The notes under the pieces were generated by a model, which was not told where the DNA came from, made no database searches, and was given only the letters and a program-made list of their open reading frames with translations. From assembly GCA_964627795.1 (NCBI GenBank), contig CAZVLF010000009.1:18329-82328 (forward strand): a DNA stretch of 64,000 bases, given 5' to 3'. This DNA is from CANDYO01 sp964627795 (GTDB taxonomy: Bacteria > Pseudomonadota > Alphaproteobacteria > Rickettsiales > CANDYO01). The translations under genes were made by a program, and so were the position numbers. Positions 36,479-45,534 of the stretch are shown piece by piece (position 1 is the first letter of the stretch; the number at the start of each line of letters is the position of its first letter).

Positions 36479-38056
36479 TTAACTATATATTGCTTGTTTA
36501 GCTATATGATAATTTTCTATAATATTTAAATCCTCATTTACATCATAAAGTTTTAGAAGAGGTAAATAAGGATTAATTAAACTATTATTTTGATGATATT
36601 CATAGATGGCGGGCTTGATTGATTCATCCCAATATTCAATAATTGGCTGGATAATCTCCACAATATTAGGATTAAAATATTTCTTTGAAGATAAAGTTTG
36701 AATAACAAAAGCAATAAATTCGCTATCTTGTTGAGATTCATCATATCCATATGCAAAACTTAATATTTGTCTAATGGATTTAAGATCTAACGGTATTTCT
36801 TCCCGAATCTTATTGGCAACATCATCAATATTAGGCATTATAATATGTTCACAAGTATCTTTGTAAATAGAAGGATATACTTTAGCTCCAGCTTGAATCA
36901 TCAATTTTATTAAATTAGGATCAGAAGTGTAATCTATAGCTGTTTTTCCTTCAATATTAATATAATTAATATCGAAATTAATATCATTTTCTAAAATCCA
37001 ATTAAATAAATTAGTTTCATTATTTTGAGCTATTACTTCTAATAAAAAATTACCATCTAACGGTTCGTTGTTTAATAGTGATAGCTTTATTAATCCCAAG
37101 TCACCAAAACCAACACCAACTTGTATAGAGTTTGTACCAAGTTTGGACAATTTATCACTTAAATTAAGAGATCTATAATGAAAATCAAAAAAGGTTGGAT
37201 ATCCAAATCCTTCAATTAAATGATTTATTTTCTCAGCAATAGCAAAATTGCTTTCTTCTTCAGAAATGGTGATGTTATAATTATAAGCATTTTTTAAGTG
37301 ATCTTGAATATTAACAAATGTTTTTCTTACTGCTTGAGAAAATAAATTTTTCCGTATTTCATCATTATAATGGTAAGGATTAGGATAAACTTGATTGAAT
37401 AATATTGATAATGAGTAATGGGTTATCTCATGTAATAAAAATGTATAAACATCTTCCTCATTTAGTAATGTAATATATGTTTTTTGCTCCTCACCTGAAT
37501 AAGTTCTAAGACCTTGCATAAGCCCTTGTTTTAATGTTGGAATATGCTCTTTCATATTTTTTATGACTTGAATATTGATTTTGGCATGAGTGGAAGCAGC
37601 TGCAAAAAATATCAATAAATCTTTAATCATTGTAGGAGATCTATTAATAATTTCGGCTAGGCTACTAATGAAGGTAGTATAGATCGGTTCTTTACTATAG
37701 CTATTTTGTAGTATTGGAGATATTAAAGATAGTTTATTGGTTGGATTTAAGCAATAATTTACAACGGGGTGTTTTTCTAGAGATCTTCTATTGCAATCAA
37801 CAAGATCTTCATTGCTTTTAACAATTGATGTTTCTTGGCAATAGTAATCTACTATTCGAGGTTGTTCAGCAAGAATAGCGAAATTTATTGGTCTAAAATA
37901 TGAACTATAATTAATATTATTACTACAATTTATATGCTGATATTTCAATGCCTCTAAGTTTCCGTTCCTGATGAAATTTCTAATTTCAGAAGTAAATATA
38001 ATGTTATTTCCATCTAAACAATCTGGTTTAACCTTAATTGGCTCTATATTGACCAT
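36479..38056 (-). CDS. Ankyrin-like protein with HEITH metalloprotease motif
   Basis: 525 residues; AAAGGAT lies upstream of ATG 38056. The first ~100 residues and residues ~310-400 are ankyrin-like (for example GDLGLIKLSLLNNEPLDGNFLLEVIAQNN split over two helices, and INIEGKTAIDYTSDPNLIKLMIQAG-type text). In between, HEITH at 209-213 follows a hydrophobic run (YTFLLHEITHYS), the zincin pattern of two zinc-binding His and a catalytic Glu; downstream EESNFAIAEKINHLIE could supply a third ligand. I do not recognise a named family. No signal peptide. It is inverted between serS and a 5'-truncated serS copy, which suggests it came in with that rearrangement. A secreted protease effector is possible but inferred. 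Confidence 0.65.
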   Translation of the reverse strand: MVNIEPIKVKPDCLDGNNIIFTSEIRNFIRNGNLEALKYQHINCSNNINYSSYFRPINFAILAEQPRIVDYYCQETSIVKSNEDLVDCNRRSLEKHPVVNYCLNPTNKLSLISPILQNSYSKEPIYTTFISSLAEIINRSPTMIKDLLIFFAAASTHAKINIQVIKNMKEHIPTLKQGLMQGLRTYSGEEQKTYITLLNEEDVYTFLLHEITHYSLSILFNQVYPNPYHYNDEIRKNLFSQAVRKTFVNIQDHLKNAYNYNITISEEESNFAIAEKINHLIEGFGYPTFFDFHYRSLNLSDKLSKLGTNSIQVGVGFGDLGLIKLSLLNNEPLDGNFLLEVIAQNNETNLFNWILENDINFDINYINIEGKTAIDYTSDPNLIKLMIQAGAKVYPSIYKDTCEHIIMPNIDDVANKIREEIPLDLKSIRQILSFAYGYDESQQDSEFIAFVIQTLSSKKYFNPNIVEIIQPIIEYWDESIKPAIYEYHQNNSLINPYLPLLKLYDVNEDLNIIENYHIAKQAIYS

Positions 38057-38228
38057 AATAAATCCTTTAACATTAATTTATTAACAATAATAATATAATC
38101 TTTAATGGGTGTCAATCTTTTTTAATGGATTTCTACATTATGCAGGAGATATATTAATAAAAAAACAAGCGAGATTTAAACATCATAAGTAGAAGTTTAA
38201 TTCTATTAGGATTCTAAATAAAACATAA

Positions 38229-38687
38229 ATGATACGTTTACATCAATTTTCTAAAGTTGAGCTGGTGAGTATTGTAACTCCTGAAAAATCAGAGGAAGAG
38301 CATGAAAGAATGTTGAGTGCTGCTGAGGAAGTTTTAAAACAGCTTGAATTACCATATAGGGTAATGCTTTTATGTTCTGGAGATATGGAATTTAGCGCGA
38401 AAAAAACTTACGATCTTGAAGTGTGGTTACTTAGCCAAAATAAATATAGAGAAATTTCTAGCTGTTCTAATTGTGGTGATTTCCAGGCACGTAGAATGAA
38501 AGCAAGATATGTGTGTGATCAAACAACAAGAGAGAAAAAATTTCTTCACACGTTAAATGGTTCTGGCCTTGCTGTTGGAAGGACATTAGTTGCAGTTCTT
38601 GAAAATTACCAACAAGAGGATGGATCAATTATAATTCCAAAAGTGCTTGTGCCTTATATGAACGGAATCGAAAAAATTACACTTTAA
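38229..38687 (+). pseudogene. 5'-truncated serS duplicate
   Basis: It encodes the last 152 residues of SerRS, beginning inside motif 2 (MIRLHQFSKVE) with no ribosome site before it. Bases 38281-38650 are identical to 35991-36360. The left 52 bases carry 5 differences, 4 of them synonymous; the right 37 bases carry 8 differences, mostly synonymous, with one changed residue. Mostly synonymous edges show it descends from a once functional serS. It cannot charge tRNA alone since the N-terminal arm and motif 1 are missing. It is followed by a strong terminator. Confidence 0.85.
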
Positions 38688-38696
38688 TCCTAATAT

Positions 38697-38734
38697 TTTG
38701 GTCCTGTTAGTTAAGAGCTGGACCAAATTTTTTT
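38697..38734 (+). terminator. Intrinsic terminator after the serS duplicate
   Basis: TTTGGTCC (38697-38704) pairs with GGACCAAA (38720-38727), followed by a seven-T run. It is placed like the GCCCT/AGGGC hairpin after full-length serS but with different stem bases, and is stronger. Confidence 0.75.
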
Positions 38735-39072
38735 AAGAAGCATTAAAAAATCTCTAAAACTTAAGCTACCTACATATCTTAAACTATGAAGAGCGCATTT
38801 TAAAAAGGAAGGTTGCTATTCGTAAAGTTGACTTCATAACTTTTAAAAACAACTGAGTTTAGAAGTCTTCGACATTGCACAGAAATATATAAAAAACCTT
38901 GCTTTTTGAAAATTTCTTCTAAATATTCTTGGTTATAAAAGGAGTCTAATGAAATATCAGTTATTAAGCAGCAGGATAGGACTCTTTTTATAAAAGTTAG
39001 GATGTAGCACACCTTTTTATGCTAGTTATTTAACCTAAACTTACGCTTACTGTCTAAGTAAATCAAAAACTT
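38735..39072. other. Intergenic stretch without recognisable gene
   Basis: Between the serS duplicate and a decayed oxygenase gene. A 70-codon minus-strand frame (38800-39012) is present but has no family, no clear ribosome site and lies among relics, so I do not call it a gene. Nothing else stands out. Confidence 0.5.
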
Positions 39073-39828
39073 TTAGAGCTCTAATTCTGTTGTATTACAA
39101 AAAATACCAATATAGTCGCATAATAATTTTTGAACATATGAAAAAGAATCATAATTTGATTCAATAGTGTTCGGCGGAGAGATCTCATTTAATATGCTAT
39201 ACTGATTTATCTCTTTAATAGATGGATGATTAGCCACCACTTTATATTCATATTCACAATCTTTGGTAATGATACTGAATAATATAGAAAATCTTAACTC
39301 TTCAGATATAGGTGGAGCGCTATGTAAAGCTCCTTCCTGCGTAGCGTGCCATATTGTTATGCTTTTGTGGGGTAAAGCTTCTATTTCACTTAAAGCTGGA
39401 TTTTTTGACTGAGAAAATAACGTAGTATCTCCTATGATTGGTACCATCATGCGTATTGACCCCTTAGCCATACCATCGAAATGGAAAAATTGAGTATTTG
39501 ACTTAGTTATAACATTATCTACAAAAACATTAGCTTTTGGACCAAAACATTCGATAGCTTTATCCTGTATTTCACTTAGGATATCTGTGGCTAATTTTAT
39601 AAAATTCTCATATTTTTTATCATTATTTGGCCTGAACTTTAACAGCCTTAATTTTTATGCTAAATTTAATATAATATCATTTGGAGCAAATTGTATAGTG
39701 TTTCTTAATTCCAACAACTGTGCCTTAGTATTAAGCGCATTGAATGGGTAGAACATGTACCTATTGTTGTTATTTAATTGTCCGATTGTAACACATAAAT
39801 CTAGATTTTCCAAATTTTCCAATACCAT
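39073..39828 (-). pseudogene. Nonsense-interrupted 2OG-Fe(II) oxygenase-like gene
   Basis: A single frame runs from ATG 39828 (MVLENLENLDL) to the stop at 39073 and is broken only by TAA at 39657-39655, where Gln would fit (NLA-stop-KLRLLKF). Joined length is about 251 residues. The second part shows the iron-ligand pattern of double-stranded beta-helix oxygenases: His-x-Asp in FFHFDGMAKG and a distal His followed by Arg in LHSAPPISEELRFSILF. The Fe(II)/2-oxoglutarate assignment rests on these motifs only. Whether the 132-residue second part is made on its own is doubtful, as it lacks the HxD motif. Confidence 0.6.
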
Positions 39829-39949
39829 ATTAAAATTCTAATTATAATACATTGTTATTAACATAGTTTAAGTATAATATTGTGTTAATATTAATTTATT
39901 AAAATTTATAATTGCTATCTTTATTATTTGTCATGCCTGCTATTAGATA

Positions 39950-39978
39950 TTGACAAAAAAAGACTCACAATTTATGCT
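39950..39978 (+). promoter_or_regulatory. Candidate sigma-70 promoter for the ATP/ADP translocase gene
   Basis: TTGACA at 39950-39955, a 17-base spacer and TATGCT at 39973-39978 match the -35/-10 pattern well. It lies about 140 bases before the tlc start at 40119 with no gene between. Confidence 0.5.
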
Positions 39979-40118
39979 AATACTTTAGAGAAATAATAGA
40001 ATTCTCTAAAATTGCCGATTTAAGCTAAGGTAAATTTTTAGTTTTCTAACATCTTCTTTGCTTGGATAAAACCAAGCGTAATCTTGATTGTTATTTTGAT
40101 TTAAAAGAGGTTTTTTAC

Positions 40119-41618
40119 ATGCAAAAACTTGATCGTAGATCTTGGAGAAAATTTCCTGCAGCTTTACTAGATGGCTTCACCAATAATAAAAAATATCTTT
40201 TATACAAATATTTACCTTCTTCTTTAATGCTCTTATTTTCAGCTTATATCCACAATTTTCTTAGAGGAATTAAAGATGCTATTTTAGTTCCACATCTTGG
40301 GCCTGAACTTATCAGCTTTATTAAATTTTATGGCGTATTTCCTGGCACGCTTATCTTCTTTCTTTGCTATACAAAACTTGCTAATATTTTAGCTAGGGAT
40401 AAATTATATTATAGCATTACTTTATTTTTCTGCTCTTTTTTCATGCTATATGCTTTTGTTCTAAGCCCATTGCAACAATCTATACAGCCTGATTTATCAC
40501 ATTTAATGACAAGCTACCCTAAGTTTAAATATCACTTAATGATGATTCAATATTGGCCTACAAGTCTTGTTTATATTATGAGTGAATTATGCGGTACAGT
40601 AATTTTAGCTCTTATGTTTTGGCAGTTTACCAATGAGTTATATACGCTTAAAGAAGCCAAAAAAACTTATGCTTTATTTGGAGTAATTGGCCAAATTGGT
40701 ATTGTGTTTGCAGGTTTAGTACAAGCAAGTATTTCCCAGTATTTTAGTTATAATACTAATGATGTAGAAGCTTGGGCAGTTACCTTAAAATGGATGATGT
40801 CTAGCGTTACGTTTGCAGGACTGGCCTTAATGGCGCTATATTACTTTCTTTATAAAAATGTGTTTTTTAACCCTTCTTTATGCTCCAGAAAACATAGTGG
40901 CGAAAGAGAAAAAATAAATCTTTCGATAAAAGAAAGCTTAAAATATATATTTTCCTCTAAATATTTATGGCTAATAATGATGATAGTATTTAGCTATGGT
41001 ATTGCAATTAACTTAATTGAAAGCTCGTGGAAATATCAGTTAAAGCAAGTATATACTACACAAAATAGCTATAGTGCTTTTATGGGGAAATTTACGATGT
41101 ATTTTGGCTTTTTCTCCATTTTAACAATGTTATATGGCGCATATATTCTTCATAAATTTAAATGGGTGATAAATGCTTTATTAACTCCGCTTGGTGCTGG
41201 AATCACGGGCATAATATTCTTCATATCTATTATTTATCAGGAATTTTTTGCCCAGCTTTTAACACCGTTAAATGTTAGCATTTTAAAAGTTTCTATAATA
41301 ATAGGATCGCTACAACTTATATTTTTTAAATCTTTTAATTATACATTTGATGTGGCAACAAGAGAAATGGCTTATATGCCTTTAGATAGAGAGCTTAGAA
41401 CTAAAGGAAAGGCCGCTGTAGATGTGATAGGTAACAGGGGAGGGAAAGCTTTTGGAGCAGTAGTTCAACAGTTAATGTTTCAATTTATCAGCCCAAGCAT
41501 AGGGGATTTAACCTATGAGCTAACTATAGTTTTTGCAATCACTATAGTTGTGTGGATTGGTTGTGTAATCACTTTAAGCAAACATTTTGCTAAGATTGCT
41601 GACTATGCTAACCATTAG
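40119..41618 (+). CDS. tlc: ATP/ADP translocase (Tlc, NTT family)
   Basis: 499 residues from ATG 40119, preceded by AAAGAGG; this matches the usual ~500-residue length, while an in-frame TTG at 40062 gives an unlikely extension. About 11-12 membrane spans are visible, with family-like text LRGIKDAILVPHLGPELISFIKFYGVFPG near the N-terminus (split here for length) and DRELRTKGKAAVDVIGNRGGKA near the C-terminus. NTT carriers swap host ATP for bacterial ADP (or import other nucleotides) across the inner membrane, a hallmark of Rickettsiales and Chlamydiae. Rickettsiales often have several paralogues with different substrates, so the exact substrate cannot be stated. Confidence 0.92.
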   Translation: MQKLDRRSWRKFPAALLDGFTNNKKYLLYKYLPSSLMLLFSAYIHNFLRGIKDAILVPHLGPELISFIKFYGVFPGTLIFFLCYTKLANILARDKLYYSITLFFCSFFMLYAFVLSPLQQSIQPDLSHLMTSYPKFKYHLMMIQYWPTSLVYIMSELCGTVILALMFWQFTNELYTLKEAKKTYALFGVIGQIGIVFAGLVQASISQYFSYNTNDVEAWAVTLKWMMSSVTFAGLALMALYYFLYKNVFFNPSLCSRKHSGEREKINLSIKESLKYIFSSKYLWLIMMIVFSYGIAINLIESSWKYQLKQVYTTQNSYSAFMGKFTMYFGFFSILTMLYGAYILHKFKWVINALLTPLGAGITGIIFFISIIYQEFFAQLLTPLNVSILKVSIIIGSLQLIFFKSFNYTFDVATREMAYMPLDRELRTKGKAAVDVIGNRGGKAFGAVVQQLMFQFISPSIGDLTYELTIVFAITIVVWIGCVITLSKHFAKIADYANH

Positions 41619-41865
41619 TAAGATAAGAGACTATATTTAAAATTTAGTTCTAATTTATATATTATTCTCACCTATATAGACGTCATGTAATAAATGATTA
41701 TAATTATAGATGTCTATATGGTGTTGAATTAGCTAATATTACTAGCATTTGCTATTATTAAATTATAGCAAAATAAGTTTAGCTTCATTGCAATTATCAA
41801 TTAGTTCAAAATTAATTATGGTTACTCATATTCGCACTTAAGAAAGCCTCATAAATGCTAATAAA

Positions 41866-44056
41866 CTATATAGTCTTATATAATAAATCCTCATGCCAAG
41901 ACTTTGCTTCATGTAATATGCTTGCTTTTTTTTTAGTGAAACAAAAATTTCTAACTAATTCCTTTATATTCAAGACATTGCCCGTTAATACCATATCTTC
42001 TAAATGTGTATAATGCTCAGGATTATTAATTATAGCTTCCCTAATTGCCTGAGAAGTTGCATAAGGTTTACAGCTTATTACCAAGGAAACTGCTCCAGTT
42101 ACAATTGTAGATGCCTCAGATGTACCTCCACCAAGCCTTGCCATGCCGCGTCAATAAGAGGAATCATTTGTCCAGGCCCTAAAATATCTACATAATCTTT
42201 GCCATAATTGCTGCCTGAAACGAAGGTTGAATATAAATCAACCTTTTTTCTCCTTTAATGTAATGGTTTGTTACACCAACTCTAATAATAGGATCTACAT
42301 CTTTAAACTCACAATCTTTGGGATGTAATACCGAGGGCAATATTCCTCTTTTTATAAAATTTATATCAGTAAGTTCTGTGGCTGAATTTCCTACAGTTGT
42401 TTATAAGCAAAATATTTTTTTCCTGTTTACATATATTAACAATAAGGTTAAGCCAATCTTCTCTGATGATATCATTACTACTTTTTGCCCTCCTGATAAA
42501 TTTATTAAAATTGGCTGTGTCCTCTCTCTCTCATTTGATGGCTTTAAAACATATTCACCAAAAGAAGTCTTAAGCATATTCTGCTCAGCTTCTTTTATTG
42601 CATTGCCAACACTTTTGACGCTAATATCACTTTCAGTGCTTCTTATTAATGCATCAGGAGCAATGCCATCAACATTTATCATGATTTTTGATCATCTTTA
42701 GAGGGCATTGTATAATGTTTGGCAACTATTAAATATTAAGCCTGCTATGGCTGTGTCGTGAACTAACTTTAATTCTTCACCCTCTTTAGTACATTTTTTA
42801 CTAACTGAGAAAAAGCTTTTACCTTGAAGTGGAGGAGCAGTAAAATCTACACAACTATCAATTATATCAATAACTACTCCATTTTCTGTGGTTATATCCC
42901 AACAATTTAAAACACCATTTTTTTTTAAAATACCAAGGGTAATCGTAATTATCCATTTTTACTATCTTCTATAAATAATCTATATTTTTAGCGTAACCCA
43001 CACACTGCACCAAAGACTCATTAGAACAAATTTCATGAGCATTATAAATATGTGTGTTCTCAGCAGAACCTAAAATTAACCCCTTATATTGATATGCATT
43101 TAAAGACTGATAGATATCATGACTTATTATGATATTATGTAGTGATACATCTTTAGCGGTGCCTATAACACCACCTACTATATCGGCTCCTGTTATATTT
43201 CCAGATATAATATTTATACCAGAAAAAATAGCATATTCTGAATCTCCTGCTATGCCGCCAACATAATGGTAACCATGTATATATGAATTTTCTAGCTTAA
43301 GATTAGTAACTTCAGCGGGTGCCATTTTTTGACCAGCTACTATGCCAAATAGTCCAATATCTTTTTCTTCTGGACGGTTAATGAATAGACCGTCTATAAT
43401 AAAATTGTTTCCATCAAATTTATCTGAATATGTTATATGTTCTTCGCTCAGAGTGAGAGGCTTAAATCCTTTTCCATTAGCCCAATTTCTTGTTTCAATA
43501 GCATTAATGTTTCTGCTTAATGCATAATTTCCATGAAGGAATAAGTTGATATCTTGTAAATCATATATGTCGTTGACTAGCATATAAGCTGTGAAAACAC
43601 TTGCAGGCTTAATATGTTGAAAATATGGATAAGGATTGTGGTATTTATGTTAGTATGCTTCTTTATTTGGATTATAATATATAAAAACTTTGGCGTTATT
43701 TTCAATCAACACTTGTGGATTATTGATGTTTTCAAAAATAACAGTCCCTTTATTACCACTAAGTCCAGCTTTGAAATATAAATTACCGTTACTTTGATTT
43801 GTAATATAAGCATTAGTTTTAAAAACTATATCATATTCAGAAGATAGAATTAAATGAGCTTTGGAATTCCACTCAAGCTTAGTATTTAAAACTATTTCTT
43901 GAGCTTTGATTTCTATAGTTTGGTTTAATCCATAAAGGCTTTAAGAAGGGCATTGTCGATAGTAAAGATCTTTGTTTTTGAAGTAAGTGTAACACCCGCA
44001 ATAGAGACTTCATCTTGAGTAATGTAGCAAATTTCTTTCGTATTATTTTTTCTCAT
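41866..44056 (-). pseudogene. Decayed haemagglutinin/GLUG plus subtilase surface protein gene
   Basis: Pieces on the minus strand read in order as one large gene. From ATG 44056 (MRKNNTKEICYITQDEVSI): a filamentous-haemagglutinin-like beta-helix start; after a frameshift and TAA at 43652-43650, a GLUG-type part (43583-42969, IGLFGIVAG, VGGIAGD, VGGVIG); TAG at 42971; then a subtilase with the Asp motif VIDIIDSCVD, the His motif VHDTAIAGLIF and finally the Ser motif GGGTSEASTIVTGAVSL in 42144-41866. At least three frameshifts and several stops make it dead. It was probably a secreted adhesin-protease. The open fragments at 42969-43583, 42401-42682 and 41866-42144 should be read as parts of this relic. 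Confidence 0.65.
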
Positions 44057-44393
44057 GATTAAACAACTATATATATTCTATTGTTATTAAATTTTATTTG
44101 TTGATTTAAGAAAAAACATCTTTGTAGTAATTCAATTTAGCATAGAAATAAAAATTTGTTAATAAATCGTTATAACAAGTAAATAATTTTATTTTTTGTT
44201 AATCTTTGGGGTAATTTTTTGAAAAATAAGGCAAGTTAACTTGTATTATAAAGAATAGGTTGGTTTACTTTATTCAAACAGTTAACTTGTAAAACTTTTT
44301 TATAATTTATATTGTTACTCATCTATAAAAATAAGGAAGTTTTGCCATTTATTAGGGGCTTAATTTTTCAGTTACTATTAAGCATTCTTAAAT
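44057..44393. promoter_or_regulatory. Intergenic region with two GTTAAC palindromes
   Basis: No gene is seen. CAAGTTAACTTG at 44232-44243 is a perfect 12-base palindrome and ACAGTTAACTTGT at about 44278-44290 is a near copy 48 bases away. The core equals that at 22089-22098. They lie upstream of the decayed haemagglutinin gene on the minus strand. Regulatory role inferred only from recurrence. Confidence 0.35.
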
Positions 44394-44714
44394 TTAGTTT
44401 GTTACTTTAATTCTTGCTTCACTGATTTTTTCTTGATAAGTGAGTTCTAGTTTTGCTTTAGTGCACTCAATATGTTTTTCGATAAAGTCTTTATATATTT
44501 CATTTATGATAGCTTGATGCTCTTTATCTAAAATACTAATATCAATAATCTTCTTACTATAGTTAGAAGCTTCATCATTTGATAATTTCATTTCACTTGC
44601 TGCCCATAAGCCAAATTGCTTGGCGGCAACAACTCTAGCTTTAAATTCCTGCTCTTCTTTTAAAGCAAAGTTATTTTCATATGCTTTTTGCCTATTTTCA
44701 AATTCTTGTGACAT
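44394..44714 (-). CDS. ATPase inhibitor subunit zeta (DUF1476)
   Basis: 106 residues, the usual length for this alphaproteobacterial family. The N-terminal pattern FENRQKAYENNFALKEEQEF and the AAKQFGLWAASEMKLS segment match the family consensus (FddRekafE..FA.DeEl.Fk, LGLWAAe.lGl). In Paracoccus the zeta subunit blocks F1-ATPase hydrolysis by inserting its N-terminus into the catalytic interface (family knowledge). Mostly helical, cytoplasmic. It stands on the minus strand after phoU with an 82-base gap. Confidence 0.85.
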   Translation of the reverse strand: MSQEFENRQKAYENNFALKEEQEFKARVVAAKQFGLWAASEMKLSNDEASNYSKKIIDISILDKEHQAIINEIYKDFIEKHIECTKAKLELTYQEKISEARIKVTN

Positions 44715-44796
44715 TTTTATACCCTATATTATTTCTACTAAATATTAACAATGAAGGGTTAAAAAAATGTTAAAAAGGTGAGGCTTAAAAAATAAA

Positions 44797-45471
44797 TTAT
44801 ATACCTAATTTTACCGAAGTAATTTGATCACCTTTAATAAGATACTGAATTATATATGATATTTTATTAATGTGATCTCCAATTCGTTCTAGGTTTCTTG
44901 CAATTAAAATTAAGTCTATATAAGCTTTTGCATTTTCTGAAGATTTGGTGAGCCTTTTCTCTAATAAATCTATTATTTTACTATAATGTTCATCAATAAT
45001 ATGATCATCTTCAGCTACCTTAATAGATGCTTGTAGATCTACATTCTCATATGAATTAAATACATTGGTAAAAAGCCTTTGAAGATGCTTAAAAGTGTGA
45101 TCAATAAGGTCCTTTAAAATATCGTCTATATTAATAGAAAGAAATTCTATGCGATGAGTAACTTTTTTAGCTAGATCTCCCATTCTTTCTAAAATAACGG
45201 CTAACTTTAAAGCACATATAACTTCTCTTAAGTCATTAGCTAACGGCTGCCTTAAAGCTAACATATGCACAGCAAGATTTTCAATTTCTGCATCAAAGTG
45301 ATTTATCTTTTTATCAGTGCTGTCTGCTAGCTCAACTAAGCTTCGGGTTGGATCAGCTACTGCATGAGAAGCAATTAAAATAAGGTCTTTTACAAGGCTC
45401 GCCATATTAAGGACAGATCCACGAATATGATTTAAATCCCTATCATAAGAACGAACAATATGCTTTTCCAT
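44797..45471 (-). CDS. phoU: Phosphate-signalling regulator PhoU
   Basis: 224 residues with the two-fold repeat of three-helix bundles typical of PhoU. Each half has the acidic metal-binding signature, here as DKKINHFDAEIENLAV and EDDHIIDEHYSKIIDL, with ILERMGDLAKKV and NLERIGDHINKI helices. PhoU links the Pst phosphate transporter to the PhoR/PhoB kinase system and represses it when phosphate is ample. No pst genes are adjacent. It follows hslU with a 63-base gap. Confidence 0.92.
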   Translation of the reverse strand: MEKHIVRSYDRDLNHIRGSVLNMASLVKDLILIASHAVADPTRSLVELADSTDKKINHFDAEIENLAVHMLALRQPLANDLREVICALKLAVILERMGDLAKKVTHRIEFLSINIDDILKDLIDHTFKHLQRLFTNVFNSYENVDLQASIKVAEDDHIIDEHYSKIIDLLEKRLTKSSENAKAYIDLILIARNLERIGDHINKISYIIQYLIKGDQITSVKLGI

Positions 45472-45534
45472 ATTAACTCCAAATATTATCTTTTTATATT
45501 ATAAACCATATAAAAGAAAAAAAGCAAAATAGTT

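Noticed and set aside
38229..38687. Second functional SerRS or a stand-alone SerRS-like protein
   Set aside because: It lacks the tRNA-binding arm and motif 1, starts inside motif 2 and has no ribosome site.
38800..39012. A 70-residue minus-strand gene
   Set aside because: No family, no ribosome site and lying between relics; may be part of another dead gene but cannot be supported.
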